Origin: Fervidicella metallireducens AeB
Lineage (GTDB): Bacteria > Bacillota > Clostridia > Clostridiales > Caloramatoraceae
Length of the DNA stretch: 64,000 nt
Assembly (NCBI RefSeq): GCF_000601455.1
Contig: NZ_AZQP01000011.1
Location: forward strand, 1-64,000
Reading direction: 5' to 3'
The translations under genes and the position numbers were made by a program. Below, in pieces: positions 1 through 8,269 of the stretch. The number at the start of each line of letters is the position of its first letter. Position 1 is the first letter of the stretch. The notes below the pieces were generated by a model. That model saw only the letters and a list, made by a program, of their open reading frames with translations. It did not search any database and was not told the origin of the DNA.

Positions 1-21
1 TTTTTTATTTTTTGAACATTT

Positions 22-61
22 AACCTGCATTCTGTATAATACTCAGAGTGCAGGTTTTTAT
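22..61 (+). terminator. Intrinsic terminator of an upstream gene
   Basis: AACCTGCATTCTG (22-34) pairs with CAGAGTGCAGGTT (44-56) with one G-U pair and is followed by a T-rich run. It would end a plus-strand gene that lies left of the window. Confidence 0.8.
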
Positions 62-94
62 TTTATTAAAAATATAATTTACAATAGTATATAA

Positions 95-148
95 TTGATA
101 TTAAAGGAATATATTGGTATAATTATTATGCACACATTGTGCACAATG
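95..148 (+). promoter_or_regulatory. Promoter with palindromic operator candidate
   Basis: A consensus-like promoter is visible: TTGATA (95-100), 17-bp spacer, TATAAT (118-123). A perfect 14-bp palindrome CATTGTGCACAATG (135-148) lies just downstream of the expected transcription start and before the ribosome binding site, where a repressor would block transcription of the aminotransferase gene. The regulator is not identified. Confidence 0.65.
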
Positions 149-169
149 AATTAAGGGGTGAGGGTTAGA

Positions 170-1570
170 ATGAAGGTCAAGGAGAAATATGAGAAGTTTT
201 TAACTGTTGAAGATGCATTGAATCTTAAGCGAAATGATGTTAGGGAAAACTATGGGGAATATATAAATTCTAGTATTGTTCAACTAATGGGAATATTAGA
301 TTTCGATAAGCATTTTGTAAGAGCAGAGGGTACTAAGGTTTATGATGAAGATGGTAGAGAATATATCGATTTTTTAGGTGGTTATGGAGCTTTAAATACC
401 GGTCATAATAATAAAGAGATATGGGAAGAGATACAGAAAGTAATAGGATTACCAAACATACTTCAAGCGTCAATCTACAATATGGCTGGAGTTTTGGCTA
501 GAGATTTAGCTCTGATAACACCAGGAGACTTAAAAAGAAGTTTCTTTGGTAACAGTGGGGCAGAGGCAGTTGAAGGAGCTTTAAAACTTGCCAAAATAGC
601 AAGTGGTAAAACGAAAGTAATCTACTGTCAAAATTCCTTTCACGGCAAATCCATGGGAGCTTTATCTGTAACAGGTAGAGAAAAATATCAAAAACCATTT
701 AAACCTCTTGTTCCAGATTGTTATGGAGTTCCTTATGGAGATACAGAGTTGTTAGAATCAATGCTTAAATCAAGGGACGCAGCGGCATTTATATTTGAGC
801 CTGTTCAGGGTGAAGGTGGAATAAATGTGCCACCAAGGGGTTATCTGAAAAAAGTTAGAGAACTTTGTACAAAATACAATACATATATGATAGCTGATGA
901 AATTCAAACAGGTTTTGGTAGAACAGGTTACATGTTTGCATGTGAAGCGGAGGATGTAACTCCAGATATAATGTGTTTTGCTAAATCCATTGGTGGAGGC
1001 TTTATGCCAATAAGTGGGTATATAACTACTGATGAAATATGGAAAAAAGCATATGGAACAGTAGACAAAGCCTTTTTGCATACATCAACCTTTGGTGGTA
1101 ACACTATTGCCTGTGCAGCAGGTATAGCAACCTTAAAATATTTAATTGAAAATGATTTGGCAAATAAGGCTAAGGAAAAGGGAGAATATTTCATTGGCAA
1201 ACTTAATGAACTAAAGGAAAAATACCCTGTAATAAAAGAAGTAAGGGGTATGGGGCTTATGATAGGAATTGAGTTTCAAGAACCAAAGGGTATATTAAAT
1301 ACTATAACAGCAGGAAAACTTGCAGAAGCATCAAAGGAATACTTTGCATCACTTGTTGCAGGGAAATTAATGAATGAACATGGAATAATTACATGTTATA
1401 CACTTAATAATCCAAATGTAATCAGGCTAGAACCACCACTAACTGTAACCATAGAAGAAATAGATAAAGCTCTTGCTGCATTAGAGGATGTATTTGAAAA
1501 AAACAAAGGCTTCTTAGGTATGGGGCTACAAACAGGAAAAGATGTAATTAAGGGATTTTTTAAGAAATAA
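170..1570 (+). CDS. Class III pyridoxal-phosphate aminotransferase (putrescine/ornithine type)
   Basis: A 466-residue fold-type I aminotransferase, probably acting on a terminal amino group such as that of putrescine, ornithine or a related omega-amino compound with 2-oxoglutarate. Visible motifs are FFGNSGAEAVEGALKLA (cofactor phosphate region), FHGKSMGALS, ADEIQTGFGRTG (the Asp that binds the pyridine nitrogen) and CFAKSIGGGF, whose Lys at about residue 272 should form the Schiff base. The GTG at 158 lies inside the AAGGGGTGA ribosome binding site, so the ATG at 170 is the better start. The gene stands alone between its own promoter and a terminator. The N-terminal region of about 40 residues before the core is typical of the putrescine aminotransferase subgroup, but substrate cannot be read from sequence alone. 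Confidence 0.85.
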   Translation: MKVKEKYEKFLTVEDALNLKRNDVRENYGEYINSSIVQLMGILDFDKHFVRAEGTKVYDEDGREYIDFLGGYGALNTGHNNKEIWEEIQKVIGLPNILQASIYNMAGVLARDLALITPGDLKRSFFGNSGAEAVEGALKLAKIASGKTKVIYCQNSFHGKSMGALSVTGREKYQKPFKPLVPDCYGVPYGDTELLESMLKSRDAAAFIFEPVQGEGGINVPPRGYLKKVRELCTKYNTYMIADEIQTGFGRTGYMFACEAEDVTPDIMCFAKSIGGGFMPISGYITTDEIWKKAYGTVDKAFLHTSTFGGNTIACAAGIATLKYLIENDLANKAKEKGEYFIGKLNELKEKYPVIKEVRGMGLMIGIEFQEPKGILNTITAGKLAEASKEYFASLVAGKLMNEHGIITCYTLNNPNVIRLEPPLTVTIEEIDKALAALEDVFEKNKGFLGMGLQTGKDVIKGFFKK

Positions 1571-1582
1571 AAAGGTTATAGA

Positions 1583-1632
1583 AAGCTGTTGCAAATTCAT
1601 AATAAATTGAGTAAGCAGCAGCTTATTTTTTT
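1583..1632 (+). terminator. Intrinsic terminator after the aminotransferase gene
   Basis: AAGCTGTTGC (1583-1592) pairs with GCAGCAGCTT (1615-1624) with one G-U pair, followed by ATTTTTTT. Confidence 0.75.
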
Positions 1633-1692
1633 ATAAAAAGAAATTTATGATACAATAAATAATATAAAATAATTTAAAAGGGAGAAGAAAAC

Positions 1693-2574
1693 ATGCAAAT
1701 AATGAAAGCTAAAGTTACTAAGATAAGCTTTTATAAAAAACTATTAAACATTTTCATATTTCTTGGGGTTATTTTGTTATTTTGTTATTTTCAAAATAAT
1801 AGTATTGTTATTAACAGAATAACACTGGAGTTTAAAAACCTACCTGATGAATTTAATGGATATAAAATTATTCATATCTCTGATTTACACAGTAAATACT
1901 TTGGAAAGAAACAAGAAAGGATATTGAAAAAAATTTACAAAGAAAACCCAGATATAGTGGTTGTCACTGGGGATCTGATTGATAGCAGGGTGAAAAAAGA
2001 GGAACCATGCATTATCCTTATGGAGGAACTTACAAAAAAGTTTCCAGTATATTTTGTTACAGGGAATCACGAAATAGGTTGCGGAAAGACATCTGAATTT
2101 ATTGAAAAGTTGAAAAAAGCAGGGGTAAGGGTACTAAGAAACGAAGCAGAATATGTATATAAGGGCAAGAATAGTATAAGTATAATTGGTATAGATGATA
2201 GCTTAGTAAATTATTTATCATACTTCAGGGAATCAGAGAAAATAGATTACGAAATAAAAAAATCTTTAGATAAATTAGATAAAAACAGCTTTAAAATACT
2301 CTTGTCCCATAGACCAGAAAAAATAGGAGTATATGCAGATAATAATATGGATTTAATCTTTTCAGGGCATGCACATGGCGGACAGTTCAGACTTCCATTT
2401 ATAGGGGGAATTTTTGCACCAGGACAGGGATTCTTTCCTAAATACACTTCTGGGGCAGTTAAAATTAGAAATTCTACAATGGTTATAAGTAGGGGGCTAG
2501 GGAATAGCTTAATGCCATTAAGGATATTTAATAGACCTGAAATTGTTACTGTTACTTTAATGAAATTAAATTAA
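1693..2574 (+). CDS. Membrane-anchored metallophosphoesterase (YkuE-like)
   Basis: A 293-residue calcineurin-like phosphoesterase with one N-terminal membrane segment (about residues 15-33), so the catalytic domain probably faces outward. The dinuclear-metal motifs are in order: HISDLHS (about 56-62), VTGDLIDSR, VTGNHE, a later LSHRPE and SGHAHGGQ. Members of the YkuE/YaeI-like group hydrolyse phosphodiester or pyrophosphate bonds; UDP-diacylglucosamine and phospholipid-like substrates are known for relatives, and the substrate here is unknown. GGGAG 8 bases before the ATG supports the start. A second paralogue lies at 26355-27517. The CPBP membrane gene follows 95 bases downstream and may be co-transcribed, since no terminator is seen between them. 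Confidence 0.85.
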   Translation: MQIMKAKVTKISFYKKLLNIFIFLGVILLFCYFQNNSIVINRITLEFKNLPDEFNGYKIIHISDLHSKYFGKKQERILKKIYKENPDIVVVTGDLIDSRVKKEEPCIILMEELTKKFPVYFVTGNHEIGCGKTSEFIEKLKKAGVRVLRNEAEYVYKGKNSISIIGIDDSLVNYLSYFRESEKIDYEIKKSLDKLDKNSFKILLSHRPEKIGVYADNNMDLIFSGHAHGGQFRLPFIGGIFAPGQGFFPKYTSGAVKIRNSTMVISRGLGNSLMPLRIFNRPEIVTVTLMKLN

Positions 2575-2669
2575 TTTTAATTAATTAAGACTAATATTTC
2601 CTGATACAAATGAATGCAAAACAGAATCTTATAATTAACAACTAAATAAACAGGCATGTGAGGTGGATG

Positions 2670-3494
2670 ATGAAAAAGTATATTGCAAAAATTATTAAAA
2701 TAAGTGCCTTCATATTGGTTTTAACCTTTTTTGAGTATTTATCACAAAGGATCACAGAAAATATTGTAGCTAGAATTTTATCTAATGACTATGTTATCTC
2801 CCTTTTTAAAATATTTCTAGATACAGCTGCAGCATATACTGCTGTCAGGATTTTTATAGGAGAATATCCTTTAAAGAAAGTAGGTATAAAAGGAAAATTA
2901 AATTTTAAAAGAGCTGGATTATTTGTTTTAAGCGTTTTTATTTTAAATTCTGTGATAACGTTAATAATTTATCTTTTAGGTGGCTATGTCTTTGAGGGAT
3001 ATATATGGAACAAGTTTTACCTTGAAGATATAATTCCAATTCTATTAGTTGGTATAGTTGAATCTATAGGTGTTGGAATAACCTCTGAAATTACAATAAG
3101 GGGATATGTTTTTAAGGCCTTTGATAATAAATATATAGGCTTGTTGATTTCAGCTATGATATATTTGTTTATAAACTTAATTGGTAGAGGAACCAATATA
3201 AATGTGTTTATAGGTCTAGGATTTTTTTCTATTCTCCTATCCCTTATTTACATTTATACAGATGACCTTGTATACAGCATAATCTTTCATTCTGTCTGGT
3301 ATTTTGTAAGTCTATATATTTACTCAACGCCTGTTAATGGAGTGGCAAGTCCTGGTGTTATATTTTTAAACTATAACGATAAATTTTTATTTAATGGTGG
3401 GGACTACGGCATAACAGCAAGTATAATTTCGATAGTATTTTTTAGCATAATTAACATAATATTATTTTGGAAGACTAAAAGCAGAGAGAAATAG
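2670..3494 (+). CDS. CPBP-family intramembrane protease-like protein
   Basis: A polytopic protein of about 274 residues with roughly eight hydrophobic segments. It matches the CPBP (CAAX protease/bacteriocin-processing, Abi) family: TSEITIRGYVFKAF corresponds to the EExxxR motif and SIIFHSVWYF to the conserved His of a later motif. The first Glu of the EE pair is Ser here (SE), so catalytic competence is uncertain. GTG at 2658 is possible, but the AGGTG site favours ATG at 2670. Members process or modify peptides in the membrane or act in self-immunity; the substrate is unknown. Confidence 0.7.
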   Translation: MKKYIAKIIKISAFILVLTFFEYLSQRITENIVARILSNDYVISLFKIFLDTAAAYTAVRIFIGEYPLKKVGIKGKLNFKRAGLFVLSVFILNSVITLIIYLLGGYVFEGYIWNKFYLEDIIPILLVGIVESIGVGITSEITIRGYVFKAFDNKYIGLLISAMIYLFINLIGRGTNINVFIGLGFFSILLSLIYIYTDDLVYSIIFHSVWYFVSLYIYSTPVNGVASPGVIFLNYNDKFLFNGGDYGITASIISIVFFSIINIILFWKTKSREK

Positions 3495-3502
3495 TAAAGG
3501 CT

Positions 3503-3580
3503 GATGAAAATTTATTTTTACTTTACCTCTGGAGAAATAAATTGAAAATCTTTCAGGGTAAAGTAAAAATAATCTTTCAT
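3503..3580. repeat. Long imperfect inverted repeat between the CPBP gene and nrdJ
   Basis: The arms 3503-3531 and 3554-3580 are about 27-29 bases each and nearly complementary (core TTTTTACTTTACC / GGTAAAGTAAAAA) around a 22-base loop. There is no T-run directly after the right arm, so it is not a classic intrinsic terminator. It could be a bidirectional terminator-like hairpin or a small palindromic repeat. Confidence 0.6.
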
Positions 3581-3684
3581 TGGCAATCACAGAACTTTTT
3601 GCTTTTTTTATTTCTTTAATATAAAATAATAAATATTAATTAATAAAAATTATTATTAGACTTTACAAAAATTAATCAGGGGTG

Positions 3685-3731
3685 ATACAATATATAGTGT
3701 TGAAATGAATATAATATACTAAATATAGAAT
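3685..3731 (+). promoter_or_regulatory. Tandem NrdR-like boxes flanking the nrdJ -10 element
   Basis: ATACAATATATAGTGT (3685-3700) matches the NrdR consensus ACACTATATATAGTGT at 14 of 16 positions, and ATACTAAATATAGAAT (3716-3731) at 12 of 16. Their starts are 31 bases apart, which is the classical spacing (about three helical turns) for NrdR pairs. A TATAAT (3710-3715) lies between them. The arrangement predicts repression of nrdJ by the ATP/dATP-sensing repressor NrdR, which is not encoded in this window. Confidence 0.7.
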
Positions 3732-3744
3732 AGGGGAGATGCAA

Positions 3745-6700
3745 ATGGAGTTTTCAAAAAATGCTTTAACTGTTCTTGAAAGACGTTATTTATCAAAAGA
3801 TGAAAAGGGAAATGTAATGGAAACACCTGGAGAAATGTTGGAAAGGGTAGCTAAGACAGTTGCTAAGGCTGATGCTATATATGATAAAAATGCAGATGTA
3901 CATAAGACCGAGGAAAAATTTTTTAATTTGATGTCTTCACTAAGATTTCTGCCCAATTCTCCTACACTTATGAATGCAGGAAGACCGCTTGGGCAGCTTT
4001 CTGCTTGCTTTGTTCTTCCTATTGAGGATTCTATGGAAGGAATTTTTGATTCAATTAAGAACGCTGCTTTAATTCATAAGTCTGGTGGAGGAACGGGGTT
4101 TAGTTTTTCAAGACTTAGACCAAAGGGCTCAACTGTAAAAACAACAGGAGGAGTAGCTTCTGGTCCTGTAAGTTTTATGAAGGTATTTAACTCAGCAACA
4201 GAGGCGGTGAAACAAGGTGGAACCAGGCGTGGAGCAAATATGGCCATACTCAGAATAGACCATCCTGATATTATGGAGTTTATCAAGTGCAAGGAAAATA
4301 ATAACGATATAACGAATTTTAACATAAGTGTTGCAATAACTGAGAAGTTTATGGAGTCAGTTGAAAAAAAGGAGGATTATGACCTCATTGACCTCACACA
4401 GGGGAGATTAAGGGGAAACTTAATGCCAAAGAGGTCTTTGACTTAATAGTCAAAATGGCATGGAATAACGGTGAACCTGGGATTGTATTTATAGATAGAA
4501 TGAACAGGGATAATCCAACTCCTCACCTTGGGGATATTGAAAGTACAAATCCATGTTTTCATCCTGATACACTTATTTCATCAGAGTTTGGATTAATTAA
4601 AATAAAGGATTTATATGAGAAATATAGGGATAGAAACTTTGAAATAATAACAGACGATAGAGTACTTGGTGAAAAGAAAATAATCAATGGAAGAGAGTAC
4701 TATGTAAATGGTACTACAAAGAGAAGTGCTAAGGTGTTTAAAACTGGAGTTAAACCAACCATAAAACTAACCTTAGGAAATGGTCAACAAATAAAGGTCA
4801 CTAAAGATCATAGAATACTAACCATTGATGGATTTAAGGAAGCTAAGGACTTAACCATAGAAGATGAAGTTTTTATACAATCAGGAGAGGGGCTATTTTC
4901 AGCATCAGATGAAATTGGGTATGATTTAGGGTTATTCCTTGGATGGATGACAGGTGATGGCTGGCTAACATCAGATGGAGAAGTTGCAGGAATGGTATTC
5001 CCTGAGGAAGAAGATTATATATTAGATATAATGCAGAAGATATCAGACAAACTAGGCGGAGGTAATGGCGTAATAAATAAAAGAGAAAATAAAACTTGGC
5101 AAGCTTTATTTAAAAGAAAGGATTTTGTAAATAAAATAAAGGGTCTGGGATACCTTCCTAAAAGAGCCCATGAAAAAAGAGTACCAGAAACAATATTTAC
5201 AGCATCTAAGGAAACAGTAGTTGGCTACTTAAATGGTCTGTTTAGCTCTGATGGAACAATAAACTTTGTAGATGAAAATAATAGAGATATAAGACTAACA
5301 TCAGAGTCAGAGGGGCTTTTAAAGGATGTGCAGCTTCTTTTATTAAATCTTGGTATATATTCAAACATATATAATAGAACTAAAGAAAATCCATCATCAT
5401 TTAAATATACAACAATGGATGGTGAGGAAAGGATATATGAAAGCAAGGATTACTTTGAACTCATTATAACCGGAAATAATATATGCGAATTTAGAAAGCA
5501 TGTAGGTAATTTGATACACGAAAAGAAAAATAAAAAGCTAATAGAAATAGATAGACCATCAAGAAAGAATACCCACTATATAGTAAATGTAAAATCCATT
5601 GAACCAGCTGAAGAGGTTGAGGTTTATGATATTAATGAGCCAATAACTAATTCATTAATAGCAAACGGAATAGTTGTTCACAATTGTGGTGAGCAGCCTC
5701 TTCTTCCTTATGAAAGCTGTAACCTTGGTTCTATTAACCTTGTAAAGATGGTTAAACAGGAAAATGGTAAAAATGTTTTTGACTATAATCTCCTTGAGGA
5801 AACCGTCTATGATGCAGTACATTTCCTTGACAATGTAATTGATGTAAACTGTTATCCACTTCCTGAAATAGAGAAAAACACAAAACTAACCCGTAAAATA
5901 GGTCTTGGAATAATGGGTTTTGCTGACACTCTTGTAATGCTTGGAATACCTTATAATTCAGATGAAGGTGTTGCCTTGGCAGATAATATTATGAGCTTCA
6001 TTAATAAAAAATCAAAGGAAGCTTCAAGGGAGCTTGCAAAGATCAGGGGGGCATTTCCAGAGTTTGAAAAAAGCATATATGGTAAGGAAGAACCTATTAG
6101 AAATGCAGCTACAACTACCATAGCTCCAACTGGAACAATAAGCATAATTGCAGGTGTTTCCTCAGGTATTGAACCCTTGTTTGCAGTTGCGTATATTAGA
6201 AATGTAATGGACAACGATAAGCTTGCTGAGGTTCATCCATACTTTGAAAAGGTACTGAAAGAAAGAGGACTGTATTCAAAAGAGCTTATGATGAAGGTTG
6301 CAAGATATGGTTCACCTTGCCATATAAAGGAATTGCCATACGATATTAAAAAAGTTTTTGTAACGGCACATGACGTTGACCCAATTTGGCACATAAAGAT
6401 GCAGGCAGCCTTCCAAAGACATACAGATAACGCCGTTTCAAAGACAGTTAACTTTAGAAATGAAGCAACTGTTGACGAAGTAAGGGAGGTATACGAACTT
6501 GCATACAGATTAGGATGTAAGGGAGTTACAATATATAGAGATGGAAGTAGAGAAGGGCAGGTTTTCAATATTGGGGAAACAAAGGATAAGAAGGAAGAAA
6601 AAGAGATAAAAGAAGTATCAGTACCAAGACAGAGGCCACAGCTTACAAGAGGAATTACTGAAAAGGTAAGGGTAGGCTGTGGGAATTTGTATATAACTGT

Positions 6701-7130
6701 AAACTATGATGATGATGGCATTTGCGAGGTATTTACAAATGTAGGTAAAGCAGGAGGATGTCCTTCACAATCAGAGGCTACTGCAAGGCTTATTTCAATT
6801 GGTCTTAGAAGTGGCATGGATGTGAAATCAATTGTAGAGCAGCTAAGGGGGATAAGATGTCATTCAACTCTAAGGCAAAAATCTCATAATGGGGACATTA
6901 GAGTTTTATCCTGTCCGGACGCAATTGCACGAACAATAGAAAAGCTTATGAATTATCATGAAACAACAGAAGGGGAAATAACGAAAAACCTTGAAGAAGA
7001 TATAGAAAACCTGATACCAGTTCAAATTGAAACAAAAAAATCAGCCAAATGTCCCGAGTGTGGCAATACTATAACCCATCAGGATGGTTGTGTGATATGT
7101 CCAAACTGCGGTTTTTCTAAATGTGGCTAA
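3745..7130 (+). CDS. nrdJ: Adenosylcobalamin-dependent ribonucleotide reductase with intein; apparent frameshift
   Basis: Class II ribonucleotide reductase, which reduces ribonucleotides to deoxyribonucleotides with a B12-derived radical, without oxygen. The reading frame breaks near 4393: the first frame runs on to a stop at 4444-4446, while the second continues as HTGEIKGKLNAKEVFDLIV into MAWNNGEPGIVFIDR. One extra C in the CC at 4392-4393 restores a family-like protein and makes the total length divisible by three (1128 residues with the intein, about 751 without). The extein carries LSACFVLP, the NPCGEQ active-site motif (split by the intein), the phosphate-binding PTGTISIIAG region, a C-terminal TSCPD-like domain and a zinc ribbon (CPECG...CPNCG). 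GGGGAG supports ATG 3745 over ATG 3739. The break may be a sequencing error or a recent mutation. Confidence 0.9.
4554..5684 (+). mobile_element. Intein with LAGLIDADG homing endonuclease inside NrdJ
   Basis: 377 residues in frame between ESTNP and CGEQPLLP. It begins with Cys (CFHPDTLIS, block A), has the TKDH block B motif, and ends NGIVVHN followed by Cys, the expected His-Asn/+1 Cys splice junction. Two LAGLIDADG helices are readable (LGLFLGWMTGDGW and VVGYLNGLFSSDG), so the homing endonuclease looks intact. The insertion is at the N-x-C-x-E motif: the +1 Cys after splicing is the catalytic cysteine. This insertion point is a known hot spot in ribonucleotide reductases. Confidence 0.93.
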
Positions 7131-7158
7131 AAATTTAACAAATCAAAATATTCCAAAG

Positions 7159-7196
7159 GCAGCATAGAATGTTATTACTTTCTATGCTGCTTCTTC
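7159..7196 (+). terminator. Intrinsic terminator after nrdJ
   Basis: Perfect 11-bp stem GCAGCATAGAA (7159-7169) / TTCTATGCTGC (7180-7190) followed by TTCTTC. Confidence 0.75.
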
Positions 7197-7197
7197 A

Positions 7198-7213
7198 ATG
7201 GGGACATTTACTT
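7198..7213 (+). mobile_element. Possible solitary left-end remnant of the GGGACA element family
   Basis: ATGGGGACATTTACTT is close to the left boundaries of the two transposase elements (TTATGGGACATATACTT at 55355 and TTATGGGACACATACTT at 62435). Like them it sits just past a terminator hairpin, about 10 bases after the nrdJ stem. I see no transposase or right end nearby, so at most this is a remnant, and chance similarity is possible. Confidence 0.35.
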
Positions 7214-7426
7214 TGTGTTGTGGTTAAGCATAGGTTATTTCATAATAGCAAATGTAAGAAAATAACATAATTTTATAATTTTTATAAATGCATTATATAA
7301 AAAGGAGAAATAAGTTTTATGTAGAAGTTATTGTTAGGGAATCATTTAATTTAGCTTCACAATATAGAGGTGGTGAGGGGATACAGCATAGTATATTATA
7401 TTAAGTTTATTAGGGGGCAAAAGGAA

Positions 7427-8047
7427 ATGCTAAAATATTTTTCACAAGGATTTTTGTTGGGACTTGCTTATGTAGCACCAATAGGTATGCAAAATCTCTA
7501 TGTAATTAATACAGCTATAAGTAAGCCTAAAATAAGGGCATATCAGGTTGCATTAATAACTACTTTTTTTGATATTTCTCTTGCATTGGCATGCTTTTTT
7601 GGTATAGGAACCTTAATGGAAAAAACTAAAACTTTAAAATTAATTATATTATTTATGGGGTCTATTGCGGTTGTATATATAGGGATGCAGCTTATACGCA
7701 GTAAACCTGATACAAAAAAGGAAGTAGACTTAAATAAATCTATTTTGCAAATTATTATGACATGTTTCATGGTTACTTGGCTTAATCCCCAGGCTATTAT
7801 CGATGGATCACTACTGCTTGGAAGTTTTAGAGTGTCCCTTCCTCATGAAGCCTCAACTTTATTCATAGTTGGTGTCTGCACAGCTTCGTTTTCATGGTTT
7901 ACAGGAATAACAACAATTGTGTCAATATTTAAAAACAACTTTAACGATAAGATTATAAGAACAATTAACTTGGTATGTGGAACCATAATAGTTTATTATG
8001 GGTTAAAGTTGGCATACGGACTTTTACTGATACTTCTTCAAAGCTAA
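7427..8047 (+). CDS. LysE/ArgO-family amino acid exporter
   Basis: A 206-residue membrane protein with about six hydrophobic helices. The N-terminal FSQGFLLGLAYVAPIGMQNLYVIN segment, with its APIG(M/P)xN motif, and the NPQAIIDGSLLLGSF segment in the middle are typical of LysE-type exporters of basic amino acids and related metabolites. The frame stays open upstream to a GTG at 7370, but ATG 7427 with AGGGGG nine bases before it gives the usual family length. It is monocistronic and convergent with the symporter gene. The substrate cannot be told from sequence. Confidence 0.85.
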   Translation: MLKYFSQGFLLGLAYVAPIGMQNLYVINTAISKPKIRAYQVALITTFFDISLALACFFGIGTLMEKTKTLKLIILFMGSIAVVYIGMQLIRSKPDTKKEVDLNKSILQIIMTCFMVTWLNPQAIIDGSLLLGSFRVSLPHEASTLFIVGVCTASFSWFTGITTIVSIFKNNFNDKIIRTINLVCGTIIVYYGLKLAYGLLLILLQS

Positions 8048-8188
8048 CATCTATACATTAGTACTGTGATGATACTTAATGCAAAATATAGAATGGGTCA
8101 TAACTATTAATTTTTTCTTTATAGGATAAACTGAATTTTAGAAGATCAACCTAAATTCAATCCTTTTCTTATAAAATATTCATGGTGT

Positions 8189-8251
8189 CATTTAAATAGT
8201 GAAGGGACTGTACAAAATTCATTTTGTACAGTCCCTTCACTATTATTAAAT
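8189..8251. terminator. Long bidirectional hairpin between convergent genes
   Basis: AATAGTGAAGGGACTGTACA continuing to 8217 is perfectly complementary to 8222-8244 (23-bp arms, TTCA loop), and the flanks CATTT/AAATG extend it imperfectly. It separates the convergent LysE-type and symporter genes and probably terminates both. Confidence 0.75.
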
Positions 8252-8269
8252 GATAAGATAGTATTTTTC

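Noticed and set aside
3581-3744. Cobalamin riboswitch before the B12-dependent nrdJ
   Set aside because: No B12-box or long conserved leader is visible; NrdR-like boxes occupy the promoter instead.
4380-4460. Programmed ribosomal frameshift in nrdJ
   Set aside because: There is no slippery heptamer (X XXY YYZ) or downstream pseudoknot at the break, and a missing base in a C-run explains it with less effort.
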